Of a stretch of DNA of 64,000 nt, positions 1 through 9,895 are shown piece after piece. Origin of the DNA: Peribacter sp043814035 (lineage in GTDB: Bacteria; Patescibacteriota; Gracilibacteria; Peribacterales; Peribacteraceae); the NCBI GenBank assembly GCA_043814035.1, contig JBDRKJ010000007.1:62001-126000 (forward strand). The letters are read 5' to 3'. The notes under the pieces were generated by a model. It searched no databases. It was not told the origin of the DNA and was given only the letters and a program-made list of their open reading frames with translations. The position numbers were made by a program, and so were the translations under genes. Position 1 is the stretch's first letter. Every line of letters starts with the position of its first letter.

Positions 1-1
1 C

Positions 2-2387
<2,386 letters not shown>

Positions 2388-2390
2388 AAT

Positions 2391-2404
2391 GGTTATGGAT
2401 AACC
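2391..2404. promoter_or_regulatory. 14-bp palindrome before the recombinase start
   Basis: GGTTAT-GG-ATAACC is a perfect inverted repeat with 6-bp arms. It ends 3 nt upstream of the recombinase ATG and lies in the divergent gap shared with the gene at 2502. Its position suits an operator for autoregulation of the recombinase; this is inferred from symmetry and position only. Confidence 0.45.
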
Positions 2405-2489
2405 TATAAAGAATTTACGCCATCAAATAGAAAAAGGAAGTACACAGGGTCAGATTCGCTTAAAGTAAGCAAGCCTAAGGATTTCGACG

Positions 2490-2495
2490 TATAAT
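2490..2495 (+). promoter_or_regulatory. -10 box (TATAAT) of the 2502 gene
   Basis: A consensus TATAAT ends 6 nt before the ATG at 2502. A transcript from it would start at or within a few bases of the start codon, giving a leaderless mRNA. No convincing -35 hexamer is visible 16-18 bp upstream. Confidence 0.5.
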
Positions 2496-2501
2496 TATTG
2501 A

Positions 2502-3152
2502 ATGACAAAAGAAGTCGAAATAGCCATCCCGAAGGAAAACCCTCGGCAACCTCATGAATCTGAACTGGAGTACCAAGATAGAATGGATTTATTGGCTTTC
2601 GGGAAGCTCCACGAATTAAAAAAACGAACAGTACAGCAAGAAAAGGAATACAAAGTATTACTGGATAAGGTTACTGCCACGATTTTGCTTAAAGAGGGTC
2701 ACCTACCTGAGCACTTCGCAGATAATGATTTGAAAAAGATGGTTGTACGCATCCACACTGAATTAGTGAACAGCCATGGCATCGAAACACCATTGAAGAG
2801 AATCCTCATTGATCGATTAGCCTCTGTGTGGTCTATGGCCTATTCCTACGAGCGGGCATTCGGTATGACAAAATACAATAAAAATGAAGATGGAGGATAT
2901 TCGGCATACTACTCAAAAGAACGAACGGCATTCTTGAAAGAGACGCGAAGGGGAATAGAAAGTGCGAATGATCAAATTCTTCGGCTCACGCAAGCGCTTC
3001 AAAACCTCGTGTCACCGCCCATTCAGATCATGGCGAAGAACGCGATCGTGGCACAGAACATGCAGATCAATCAGGGTGTCGTCTCTAAGGATTTCGACAA
3101 GAAAACGTCTGTGTCCGATAATCCCGAAAACCATGCGAAAACCACTCATTGA
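2502..3152 (+). CDS. hypothetical protein of the mobile element
   Basis: A 216-residue soluble, mostly helical protein with no signal peptide or membrane segment. The C-terminal third has an amphipathic helix ending in SPPIQIMAKNAIVAQ-NMQINQG. That pattern (a hydrophobic strand followed by NxQxNxG) is one I associate with uncharacterised accessory proteins encoded beside serine recombinases and zinc-ribbon proteins. Its 3' end overlaps the next gene by 20 nt, so the two are probably co-translated. ATG 2502 is supported by the TATAAT just upstream. No function is assigned. Confidence 0.7.
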   Translation: MTKEVEIAIPKENPRQPHESELEYQDRMDLLAFGKLHELKKRTVQQEKEYKVLLDKVTATILLKEGHLPEHFADNDLKKMVVRIHTELVNSHGIETPLKRILIDRLASVWSMAYSYERAFGMTKYNKNEDGGYSAYYSKERTAFLKETRRGIESANDQILRLTQALQNLVSPPIQIMAKNAIVAQNMQINQGVVSKDFDKKTSVSDNPENHAKTTH

Positions 3153-3408
3153 GGCATGTGAGAGGCTTCATGTACATGATCTGCAAGCTGCAATCCCGGA
3201 AAAGGCAATTTCCGCAATTCTGCAAGTCGGATCACAAGAAATTGGTGTCCGTGGGAGCCTCACAAACCTTCGGAATGGCTATCGCTATCACTTCCTCTGT
3301 CCGCAGTGTGGAAGACCATTCGAGAGCCTCTACAGAGCTGATATGGGTCCTTGGGTGTGCAGAGTGTGTTTGGGGTTGGGATATGCGAGTCAGAGTTCAC
3401 GAAGTTGA
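3133..3408 (+). CDS. small zinc-ribbon protein
   Basis: A 91-residue protein with two CxxC knuckles, FLCPQCGRPFESLY and WVCRVCLGLGYASQ, spaced as in a rubredoxin-like zinc ribbon. The 'CRxCLGLxYxSQ' ending is characteristic of a family of small zinc-ribbon proteins common next to recombinases in mobile elements. The ATG at 3133 lies inside the end of the upstream gene (overlap to 3152), indicating an operon with 2502-3152. An upstream in-frame start at 2962 would overlap the neighbour by 190 nt and is not preferred. It probably binds nucleic acid or helps assembly; the role is unknown. Confidence 0.7.
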   Translation: MRKPLIEACERLHVHDLQAAIPEKAISAILQVGSQEIGVRGSLTNLRNGYRYHFLCPQCGRPFESLYRADMGPWVCRVCLGLGYASQSSRS

Positions 3409-3497
3409 TCTGGGTCCACAGATTGAGTTTTTAAAAGCTATCTCAAAATAGACAATAAATTAATTCCAAAGAAGAAATGGGATAATCACCAATAAGA

Positions 3498-4208
3498 TCA
3501 ATAACCAAATGTTTTTTGTGTCCATTCACACCAAGCAACATGGCTCTTGCAGTATTCAGCCCTGTTCCTTTTAACACGTTCAAAGGTCTCAGCTGCGGCC
3601 CTCTCCCACTCGGCTTGCCTTTCTGGTAAGACCAGAACGAAGGCCTCAGTCTCCACTCCGAATGCTTTTGCGACCTCCAACCAAACATAAGTCGATTTGA
3701 AATCCATTTTCCCATAAGGTTTTCCTGCTTCAAGTTCATGATAAAGATGGGAAAGGTTGAGCTGCGCTTCTGGAACCCCAAGCTCTGCTGCCTTCAATAG
3801 CCACTTTTCCGCCTGCTCCTTATTGGTGGGGATTCCGTCGCCCATCGCATACATTGCTCCAAGCAATAATGCAGCTTCGGGAATGCCCTGCTCAGCAGAC
3901 TGCTTTACTAAATCAAACGCTCGCCTCTTATCAACTCTCACTTCATCACCTTGATAGTAGTTAAGAGCAAGAAAGTATTGATTAACGGGTTCACCTGCAT
4001 CTGCTTTTTCCATTCTCTTTTTTAGAGATTCAGATTTACTTCTCTCAATGGACAATTGTGATCGATTCGCAGAATAGTCTCTGTAGAAGTTAGTCCCAAA
4101 CCATGCAGAAAGGGCTAAGAGAGAAATCGCTAGCAATATTCCACAGACCCTTAGTTGCCTTCTGAGGAAATTCCGAGCCACCCGTGCTAAATCCCGAATG
4201 ATACGCAC
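3498..4208 (-). CDS. membrane-anchored Sel1-repeat protein
   Basis: 236 residues. A basic N-terminus and one hydrophobic segment (about 20-36) look like a signal anchor with the bulk outside. Residues ~75-155 carry two to three Sel1-like helical repeats (ALNYYQGDEV, AALLLGAMYAMGDGIPTN, AEKWLLKAAELGVPEAQ), a fold that serves as a protein-protein scaffold. The C-terminal ~60 residues are Trp/Cys containing and unassigned. Start taken as GTG 4208. An ATG two bases upstream is out of frame. The conserved 18-bp motif of this region lies ~15 nt upstream. The gene diverges from the peptidase gene at 4247. Confidence 0.75.
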   Translation of the reverse strand: MRIIRDLARVARNFLRRQLRVCGILLAISLLALSAWFGTNFYRDYSANRSQLSIERSKSESLKKRMEKADAGEPVNQYFLALNYYQGDEVRVDKRRAFDLVKQSAEQGIPEAALLLGAMYAMGDGIPTNKEQAEKWLLKAAELGVPEAQLNLSHLYHELEAGKPYGKMDFKSTYVWLEVAKAFGVETEAFVLVLPERQAEWERAAAETFERVKRNRAEYCKSHVAWCEWTQKTFGY

Positions 4209-4224
4209 ATGGTCAGTGTACTCC

Positions 4225-4242
4225 CTCCCTAGGAGTTTGTGT
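4225..4242. repeat. conserved 18-bp motif, copy A
   Basis: CTAGGAGTTTGTGTCTAT on the plus strand. Related copies lie at 4901-4918, 6423-6441 and 8513-8535. Read on the minus strand (ATAGACACAAACTCCTAG) it sits upstream of the Sel1 gene. On the plus strand its AGGAG lies ~13 nt before the ATG at 4247 and could act as its ribosome-binding site. It may be a shared promoter/operator or a cassette boundary. Confidence 0.55.
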
Positions 4243-4246
4243 CTAT

Positions 4247-4828
4247 ATGTCAGTAGAATATCTAATAAGAGAATATTCGGCTACAGTAGTTGATATGATT
4301 CCTGGATTTATAATATCGCTGGCAACATTCCCTGGCATAATGGTTCACGAGTTTGCTCACAAGTTTTTTGCTGATCGTTCTGGAGTGTTAGTTCATAAGG
4401 TTTGTTATTTTAGACTTGGTAATCCAGCAGGATATGTAATCCACGATCCAGCAGTAAATCTGAAACAATCATTCTTGATTTCAATAGGTCCATTAATTGT
4501 AAACACTGTTTTGTGTGCTCTGATTGCATCACCAGTTATGTTTCCAGAAGGATATTTGACACTAGGTATTAGTGACAATTTAACGCTATTTATTGGTTGG
4601 CTTGGTCTTTCTATTGGCATGCATGCATTTCCAAGTAATCAAGATATGTCTAATTTCTTGTCAGACATAAAAAAAACAAAAGGACACAGTCTTTTATTAT
4701 TAGTTTCGCGGGCATTTGCAGTTTTGTTACGGATTTCAAATTTGCTCCGATTCTTTTGGTTCGATCTAATTTATGCAGTAGGTGTAAGCATGTTACTTCC
4801 ATGGATAGTGATGAATTTTTACAAATGA
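4247..4828 (+). CDS. polytopic membrane zinc metallopeptidase-like protein (HEXXH)
   Basis: 193 residues with four to five hydrophobic segments. The first membrane segment carries HEFAHKFFAD (His34-Glu35-xx-His38), the zinc-binding HEXXH of integral membrane proteases, followed by FRLGNPAGYV, a strand typical of site-2-protease/DUF3267-type membrane peptidases. The second signature (NxxPxxPLDG of S2P) is not evident, so this is a peptidase-like member rather than a proven S2P. Membrane segments fall near 18-36, 78-97, 103-123 and 150-190. It lies among AT-rich cargo genes, diverging from a Sel1 protein. An AGGAG about 13 nt upstream supports the ATG at 4247. Confidence 0.7.
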   Translation: MSVEYLIREYSATVVDMIPGFIISLATFPGIMVHEFAHKFFADRSGVLVHKVCYFRLGNPAGYVIHDPAVNLKQSFLISIGPLIVNTVLCALIASPVMFPEGYLTLGISDNLTLFIGWLGLSIGMHAFPSNQDMSNFLSDIKKTKGHSLLLLVSRAFAVLLRISNLLRFFWFDLIYAVGVSMLLPWIVMNFYK

Positions 4829-4900
4829 GTGCAGGTAATGTAGATGTATCTCAAATGATTTCGAGTAATAACAATGAAATAACAGTGAAAGCTTAGTGTT

Positions 4901-4918
4901 TAGGAGTTTGTATCCATG
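4901..4918. repeat. conserved 18-bp motif, copy B
   Basis: TTAGGAGTTTGTATCCAT differs from copy A at three positions. It lies in the gap between the peptidase and protease genes. No minus-strand gene follows it directly, which weakens a pure promoter explanation and keeps a cassette-boundary role open. Confidence 0.5.
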
Positions 4919-4938
4919 AGATAAGATTGGCACAGGGG

Positions 4939-4962
4939 GCGTTCTATTAATGTGTAGAACGC
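4939..4962 (+). other. short hairpin between cargo genes
   Basis: GCGTTCT and AGAACGC form a perfect 7-bp stem with a 10-nt loop, 38 nt upstream of the protease start. No T-run follows, so it is at best a weak terminator for the peptidase gene or a leader structure for the protease. Confidence 0.35.
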
Positions 4963-4999
4963 TTTACGGGGCTTTGGGATCAGGAGTAGTATCCTTAAC

Positions 5000-6154
5000 A
5001 TGAAGCGTGTGGTTGCAAGCGGATTATCGTTAGTATTCGCAATAAGCCTTGTTGCGTGCACAGGCACTCAAGTTACACAGGAGCAGGGTCAAAACAGCCC
5101 ACTTGAGCTCAGAGAGAAGGAGCTTGCTCTTAAGGAAAAAGAGCTAAATCTCAAAGAAAAAGAGCTTCAGATGCAAGAACAAGAAGCCGACAGTACTGAC
5201 CTCAGCAATCTCTATTATAAACTAAAGAGATCGATATTTACGGTGTATACAATGACCGATGACGAGAGGATCTCTCAAGGAACTGCCTTTATCATTGATC
5301 CATCTGGTGTAACCCTGAGCAACTATCATGTTTTTGAAGATGCTGCGCATGCGGTTGCTATCAATGAACTCGGAGATAAATTCCTCATTAGTGAGGTTCT
5401 AGATTATGATGAAAATCTTGATTATTTTTTGTTTCGGCTTGCACCGTATAGCTCAAGTTTTGTCGCGCTTTCGATAGCAAAGGAAGTTCCAAATGTTGGA
5501 CAAAATGTTTTCGCGATAGGAAATCCTGAGGGTTTAACAAACACTTTAACAAAAGGGATTATCTCTGCCCTCCGCGAAAACGGTTCAATGTTACAGACTG
5601 ATACAGAAATCACACATGGTAGTAGTGGAGGACCTCTCTTCAACGAAAAGGGAGAAGTGATAGGGATAACATCTCAGGGTATTGAAGGGCAAAATCTTAA
5701 TTTTGCGATCAATATTCAAAAAATACCCATTCAATCAATATTGAATAGGAACAGAGCCATTGTTGCCTCCAATCAATTCGATGCGGTTACGTTTGTAAAC
5801 AACTATTTCAGTATCTTAGAGCAAGAAAGCTTCAGTGAGTTATATGCATTGTATTCCGATGATATCCAAAGGTATTACTACAAATATAATCCAGATAAAA
5901 GTTGGGTGATAAATGACATTCAGACATATAAAAAAAGATTTAAGGTAAATGCAGTGCAATATAATATTGACCAGTCTTCCATCATCAGTTACGTGGCTGC
6001 CAATGGGAACAATACTATTGAATTCGAGATGGATTATTCCTTAGACAGACAGGAAAAGGAGAAGGCTTCTAACTTCCATCTAAAGCTGTTCATGGAAGTT
6101 GACCATGAGGGCAAAATTGTCAGTATTTACGAAGATATTCTCAGTAAGTATTAG
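5000..6154 (+). CDS. lipoprotein trypsin-like serine protease (S1C, DegP-like, no PDZ)
   Basis: 384 residues. A lipoprotein signal (lipobox SLVAC, Cys20) precedes a charged coiled coil (about 35-63) with a repeated KEKELxLKE heptad. The chymotrypsin-fold domain spans about 75-245, with catalytic His110 (SNYHVF), Asp141 (NLDYFLF) and Ser209 (HGSSGGPL); GQNVFAIGNPEG and NFAIN strands match HtrA proteases. The C-terminal ~130 residues form a separate SnoaL/NTF2-like-sized alpha+beta domain rather than a PDZ. It probably acts at the outer face of the membrane in proteolysis or stress sensing. TAGTAT followed by CTTAAC directly precedes the ATG, suggesting a leaderless transcript. Confidence 0.88.
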   Translation: MKRVVASGLSLVFAISLVACTGTQVTQEQGQNSPLELREKELALKEKELNLKEKELQMQEQEADSTDLSNLYYKLKRSIFTVYTMTDDERISQGTAFIIDPSGVTLSNYHVFEDAAHAVAINELGDKFLISEVLDYDENLDYFLFRLAPYSSSFVALSIAKEVPNVGQNVFAIGNPEGLTNTLTKGIISALRENGSMLQTDTEITHGSSGGPLFNEKGEVIGITSQGIEGQNLNFAINIQKIPIQSILNRNRAIVASNQFDAVTFVNNYFSILEQESFSELYALYSDDIQRYYYKYNPDKSWVINDIQTYKKRFKVNAVQYNIDQSSIISYVAANGNNTIEFEMDYSLDRQEKEKASNFHLKLFMEVDHEGKIVSIYEDILSKY

Positions 6155-6159
6155 CTCCA

Positions 6160-6399
6160 TTACTTTCCGATTTGTTCATAATAAGTTTCACATCCTTCAT
6201 TGAATGACTGCGAATTGCCGTCGCAACTACCACCAGTTCTCTCTGCCCACTCATAGCCGGCGTAATGACCGGTATCCTCGGAATAGGGATTGCCAACGTA
6301 ACCTCCATCTTCATTCTTAGTATCCGAATAGTCGCCTGAATTGCCTCCGCAACCAGCAAGGAAAAGTGTGACCAAAGAGGCAATTGCAAACATCCTCAT
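6160..6399 (-). CDS. small secreted lipoprotein
   Basis: 79 residues from the ATG at 6399 (MRMFAIAS). A longer frame begins at 6462 but would bury the signal sequence. The lipobox LAGC (Cys17) predicts membrane anchoring. The mature part is short, polar and aromatic, with AGYEWAE and FNEGCETYYE and a Cys pair. I recognise this GYEWAE...C...FxxGC pattern as a small repeat-like domain seen in hypothetical lipoproteins, without known function. It converges with the protease at 6154, with only 5 nt between the stop codons. A copy of the 18-bp motif sits 24-42 nt upstream. Confidence 0.7.
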   Translation of the reverse strand: MRMFAIASLVTLFLAGCGGNSGDYSDTKNEDGGYVGNPYSEDTGHYAGYEWAERTGGSCDGNSQSFNEGCETYYEQIGK

Positions 6400-6422
6400 A
6401 ATGTTAAGTATGGTAGCTAATA

Positions 6423-6441
6423 CTAGGAGTCTGTGTCCATT
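6423..6441. repeat. conserved 18-bp motif, copy C
   Basis: On the minus strand this reads ATGGACACAGACTCCTAG and is followed by ATACTTAACA and the ATG of the lipoprotein gene at 6399. Copy D has the same downstream ATACTTAACA-ATG arrangement, which argues that the motif is part of a shared promoter (TGGACA as -35). Confidence 0.55.
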
Positions 6442-6443
6442 AT

Positions 6444-7301
6444 TCAATTTTGTTGCTTCCACAGCTCTTGTATCTCCTCATCCGTTAGTCCATAAACATC
6501 ACGGAGATAAGCTTCCGATTCCTTTTTCGATTGTGCAAGTTGTTCTGGAGTCGGTTGTTCGTTTGTCAAAACCCTGTGTTCATATTCTCGCAACAGCGGC
6601 TCAATTTCCTCCTCTGTTTTGCCCTTGCCCTTCCAATGCTTGATGAAACGCTCAAGTTGGTCGGCGTCTAGGATGGTACTGGTGAGATGCGATATTTGTT
6701 CGCATAATTGTTCTTTGATAGATTTCAAAAAGACCATTAGATTCAATGAAACATCATCTAAACCGTCCATATTCATTCTTTTGATCTTATTTGAAATTGG
6801 GATGATATTTGCTTTGTAGCATTTTTTTGTTTGTTCTGAACCTTCAACATTCAGTAAGAAATACCATGTTTCTTTGCCAAGTTTATTCTGTATCTCGATT
6901 AGCAGCCGCAATCCATCCATGCCATCAGGATTCATATCAGCAATAACAAGATTCGGCTTCCGCCTTTTTATCTTCATCTGAGCTTCTGAAGCTGTTTCAG
7001 CAACCTCAATTGCAATATTGTCGTGTCTCTCTAATATCCATCTAATAATGTCATGGATGAGCAAGTTCTTCTTTGAACCAATTATTACAACATATGCATT
7101 TTTCATGTCCCTACGTTCCAGTTCTTCCCTAGTCGGGGGCTGAGGAACCGGTGGCATATCAAGGAATTCTTTGATGGCTCTTAATTGCCTATTCTTTTTT
7201 CGTTGTTCAGATTCTTCCCGCATTTTTGCTCCTAGAGGAGCAAGAAAGAAAAGTACAACTCCCCCGAGAATGACGCCAATGGCTATAGAGAAAATACTCA
7301 T
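6444..7301 (-). CDS. membrane-anchored pseudo-receiver (CheY-like) protein
   Basis: 285 residues. An N-terminal membrane segment (3-22) is followed by a basic stretch. Residues ~68-190 have a receiver-like alpha/beta pattern with a candidate phospho-acceptor Asp122 (NLVIADMNPDGMDG). The acidic pair normally found after the first strand is absent (YVVIIGSKKN), so phosphorylation is doubtful and a pseudo-receiver is likely. The C-terminal ~80 residues are helical and charged, without a DNA-binding motif. It starts 1 nt after the stop of 7303-8535, so the two genes are translationally coupled and probably form one membrane complex. Confidence 0.65.
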   Translation of the reverse strand: MSIFSIAIGVILGGVVLFFLAPLGAKMREESEQRKKNRQLRAIKEFLDMPPVPQPPTREELERRDMKNAYVVIIGSKKNLLIHDIIRWILERHDNIAIEVAETASEAQMKIKRRKPNLVIADMNPDGMDGLRLLIEIQNKLGKETWYFLLNVEGSEQTKKCYKANIIPISNKIKRMNMDGLDDVSLNLMVFLKSIKEQLCEQISHLTSTILDADQLERFIKHWKGKGKTEEEIEPLLREYEHRVLTNEQPTPEQLAQSKKESEAYLRDVYGLTDEEIQELWKQQN

Positions 7302-7302
7302 C

Positions 7303-8496
7303 TTATGGCTTATGCTTTTGGTCCCAAACTGTCCAACAACAATAAACGATAAAACCTATGACAATTGCTGGAATAAAACCTCCCTCAAAAAGCAGTATGA
7401 TGGGAAGAGCCAGTCCAAATACCGCAGATTCTCCTTCGTTGGATAAAATCATCACTCCAAAAATAGCTGATACCACATACATGGAAAGGAGAGTTTTTAA
7501 GAATCTTCGAGCGTCAAAATCTAGCTGTATTTTGCTGTGTTGAACTGGTTCTTTTTCATGCTCTTTTTGTTTTGGAAACATGCGCTCAAAAATGTGTTTC
7601 CTTTCTTTATTCAGTTTCTGGGTTTCCTTATGCTTTTCAGAGGCTACAACTAACATCAAACCGTAATTCTCAACAAGTGATTTTAACTTGGGATTTCCTC
7701 TGTCGGTTTTTCCATTTGCATCAATTACACTCTTTGCAAATTCACAATTAAATTCGTAGTCTATTCTAATACAATTACTAGCCATCACGAGATTTAAATA
7801 GACCCTTCTCGATAATTCACACCATTTTTCAAAAAGGGTACGCAATACTTCATCCTCAATAATGGGGATGGCTTTCTGCATCAAAAATAAGTCATTTCCT
7901 ATGTCATCCTGCAATCTTCTAACAGGCTTAAAAAATGCTTCACTGTATGCTTCGTTCAATTTCTGCATTTGTTTCGCATTCTCAATCCTTTCGCTGGGCT
8001 TGTCCGACTTTTTAATGTGATCGCCAAGGACTTCAAAGCACTTACAGTAGTCGCTATTACCCTTATCCAAATGACAAATCGCATAAGCCTCAAAGTTGAC
8101 GAACTTTTCTTCAAGATCTGAGACCATCTCAGGTAAATCCCTTAAAGTCACTTGATCGACAATATCTCTCAAATCCTCAATTGAATTCCGTAAACTATTA
8201 AAATTTATTGGCTCACCATTATCAGTATCACAAGACTTCAAATCCTCTTCGAGTCTCTGAGAGATGCTTCGCCATGCACTTTCTTCGGCAGTCAGCTCGC
8301 TCTTGTTTTTAGTAAAATCTGTTCTAAGAGTTGCATACATCCAAACAGAAAGTGCGTCCGCAAAATTCATCTGCTCTATTCCTGCTGTAAGTGCTTCCAA
8401 CTCTTCACGGACATTCTCAAATCCAATCGCCTGCTTAGCACCACCCAGTAAACGGGATGCTTGAGCCACTAAGTCATTCTTTTTCTTCATATTCAT
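7303..8496 (-). CDS. hypothetical helical protein with two C-terminal membrane segments
   Basis: Start taken at ATG 8496 (MNMKKKND). An ATG at 8535 lies within the conserved upstream motif and is less likely; from 8496 the protein has 397 residues. About 330 cytoplasmic, helical, charged residues precede two hydrophobic segments at the C-terminus (about 340-362 and 367-390), which would leave the body in the cytoplasm. A CYCKC-like cluster (DYCKCFEVLG) sits near residue 150. No catalytic motif is recognised. It is immediately followed by the membrane pseudo-receiver gene. The -10 candidate TAGAAT ends 8 nt before the ATG. Confidence 0.65.
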   Translation of the reverse strand: MNMKKKNDLVAQASRLLGGAKQAIGFENVREELEALTAGIEQMNFADALSVWMYATLRTDFTKNKSELTAEESAWRSISQRLEEDLKSCDTDNGEPINFNSLRNSIEDLRDIVDQVTLRDLPEMVSDLEEKFVNFEAYAICHLDKGNSDYCKCFEVLGDHIKKSDKPSERIENAKQMQKLNEAYSEAFFKPVRRLQDDIGNDLFLMQKAIPIIEDEVLRTLFEKWCELSRRVYLNLVMASNCIRIDYEFNCEFAKSVIDANGKTDRGNPKLKSLVENYGLMLVVASEKHKETQKLNKERKHIFERMFPKQKEHEKEPVQHSKIQLDFDARRFLKTLLSMYVVSAIFGVMILSNEGESAVFGLALPIILLFEGGFIPAIVIGFIVYCCWTVWDQKHKP

Positions 8497-8512
8497 TGTT
8501 AAGTATTCTAAC

Positions 8513-8535
8513 CCTAGTTGAAAGTTTATGTCCAT
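8513..8535. repeat. conserved motif, copy D (promoter-like)
   Basis: On the minus strand this reads ATGGACATAAACTTTCAACTAG, a diverged copy with a 4-nt insertion. TGGACA, 18 nt, then TAGAAT gives a good -35/-10 pair. Transcription would start at the ATG at 8496, so this copy looks like a promoter for the 8496/7301 operon. Confidence 0.5.
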
Positions 8536-8594
8536 AAGACAAAAAGGCCGATAGAGATGTTCTAAATGGCTAGTTTTGCTAGAATTGGGACAGT

Positions 8595-9344
8595 ATGAGC
8601 ATTAGTAAAGAAGAATGTATGGCCCTAGTGAGCGAATTGAAAAACTCAAAGCCACTTCAGTTTGAGACAAGGAAAGAGGCGATTGAGAACTGGCTCGGTC
8701 GAGCTTGGCATGTATTTACAATTGTTAAAGAAGAAAGTTCCATCCCAGTTGAGCCCGGTTGGGGTTTCTATTTCTTGTGGAGGTTATGGGATATATATTC
8801 TGAACCTGGCGAAGGTGAGCCATCGGAAGAGGCACATGAACATTGTTTCTTCGTTGAGGACCCGATGGAAGATTGGAGCAATTTATATTTAGCTACCATG
8901 CTTTCGCTGCATGATCTCGAATTTAAAGTTAATAATGTGTTTACTCTTGCATCTGTGGCATCAAAAATCGGCTATGAGGGAAGTGAGCCAACAGATAGAA
9001 AAATGGAGAGGCCCCTGGAAGGACATGGGCTTAAGATTTGGCGATCTCGCCAGGAGGTTGAGTGTGCTGGGTTGCCAGTGCCATTGAAAGGAAGAAGTTG
9101 GGACATCGTTGAGAAATGTATTACCAATGAAGGATGGGCTTATGAATGTAATGAGAGAGGCAAGATTGATATTGATACAGACCTAAAAACGCTAAATGCC
9201 CCTTGGAAAAATACTGGCTGGAGGATTGCAAAACACTTGGATAAGAAAATCGTGTTGGGTCGGTGCAAACGGAACCGTCAAACCAGAAATCCTCCAGAAA
9301 ATCCCCCGAAAGTTCCCATAACCTCACCCGTGGCAACCACATAG
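8595..9344 (+). CDS. hypothetical protein of the cargo region
   Basis: 249 residues, soluble, rich in Trp and acidic residues, with no signal or membrane segment. An N-terminal helical region (FETRKEAIENWLGRAWHVF) is followed by an aromatic alpha/beta core and a basic C-terminal tail (GRCKRNRQTRN) ending in a Pro-rich stretch. No family is recognised. It is divergent from the two-gene membrane operon (7303-8496) and could share its regulatory gap. Its GC content is between that of the AT-rich cargo and that of the following DUF5659-like gene. Confidence 0.6.
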   Translation: MSISKEECMALVSELKNSKPLQFETRKEAIENWLGRAWHVFTIVKEESSIPVEPGWGFYFLWRLWDIYSEPGEGEPSEEAHEHCFFVEDPMEDWSNLYLATMLSLHDLEFKVNNVFTLASVASKIGYEGSEPTDRKMERPLEGHGLKIWRSRQEVECAGLPVPLKGRSWDIVEKCITNEGWAYECNERGKIDIDTDLKTLNAPWKNTGWRIAKHLDKKIVLGRCKRNRQTRNPPENPPKVPITSPVATT

Positions 9345-9364
9345 CACAAACCTAGACTGGTGGC

Positions 9365-9604
9365 ATGCAAGATTTGTATGCTACCAGCGACTTAGGGCTT
9401 GGCTCCCACCTCCACTGCTGTGGCTTCGTACTTGAGGCATTAGACCGTGCCAATCCTCAGCGCGTTGAGTTCTGCTTCCGGCGTGATCCGGGACTGGAGG
9501 AAGCTTGCCAAGCGTACTGGAGCGGCACGGCACGAGTAAATCCTATGTCTCTTCTTCTGAGCCAGAAGGTTCTCAAGCAGAGACTTTACGACGAACACCC
9601 ATGA
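9365..9604 (+). CDS. DUF5659-like small protein
   Basis: 79 residues. The pattern YATSDLGLGSHL-HCCGF-LEALDRANPQRVEFCF then AYWSGTARVNPMSLLLSQKVLKQRLY matches what I know of the DUF5659 family (small alpha/beta proteins near replication or helicase genes in mobile and CPR genomes). Function is unknown. It precedes the small ORF at 9725 and the P-loop ATPase at 9871 in the same direction and is probably part of the same module. Confidence 0.65.
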   Translation: MQDLYATSDLGLGSHLHCCGFVLEALDRANPQRVEFCFRRDPGLEEACQAYWSGTARVNPMSLLLSQKVLKQRLYDEHP

Positions 9605-9724
9605 TTCCGACCTTCCCCCCCTCGGCGTCATTTTTCGTTAAACCCCGCGAAGAGCGTCCTCCTTGAACAGGGGAAAAGACCCAGACGACCGGTAAGCCAT
9701 CTTTAGTCCTTTTCCCCCTTCACT

Positions 9725-9895
9725 ATGCCCCATTTTAGCCCTCAATCCAACGATCACAAAGTCCTCGTTCTCGAAAGAGAGCCCACATGGACTGACCTCT
9801 ACTGCGGCTACAGGAAGCCGCGATTTCGCCGCTACAAGTTTGTTCCTATTTCCTCGCTCCTCCCCAAGCCATGGTCCCCGCAACCCCGCCGATAA
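9725..9895 (+). CDS. small basic protein upstream of the ATPase
   Basis: A 56-codon frame, MPHFSPQSND to KPWSPQPRR, whose end overlaps the start of the ATPase by 25 nt. The sequence is compact and basic (YRKPRFRRYKFVP) with aromatic residues, unlike a random frame. It fills the otherwise empty gap between two same-strand genes. There is no recognised family, and it could be a chance frame. Confidence 0.4.
   Translation: MPHFSPQSNDHKVLVLEREPTWTDLYCGYRKPRFRRYKFVPISSLLPKPWSPQPRR

Noticed and set aside
2475..3098. 14-bp direct repeat CTAAGGATTTCGAC (2475 and 3085) as attachment sites
   Set aside because: Chance 14-mers are expected in 64 kb; one copy lies inside a coding region and nothing else supports an att site.
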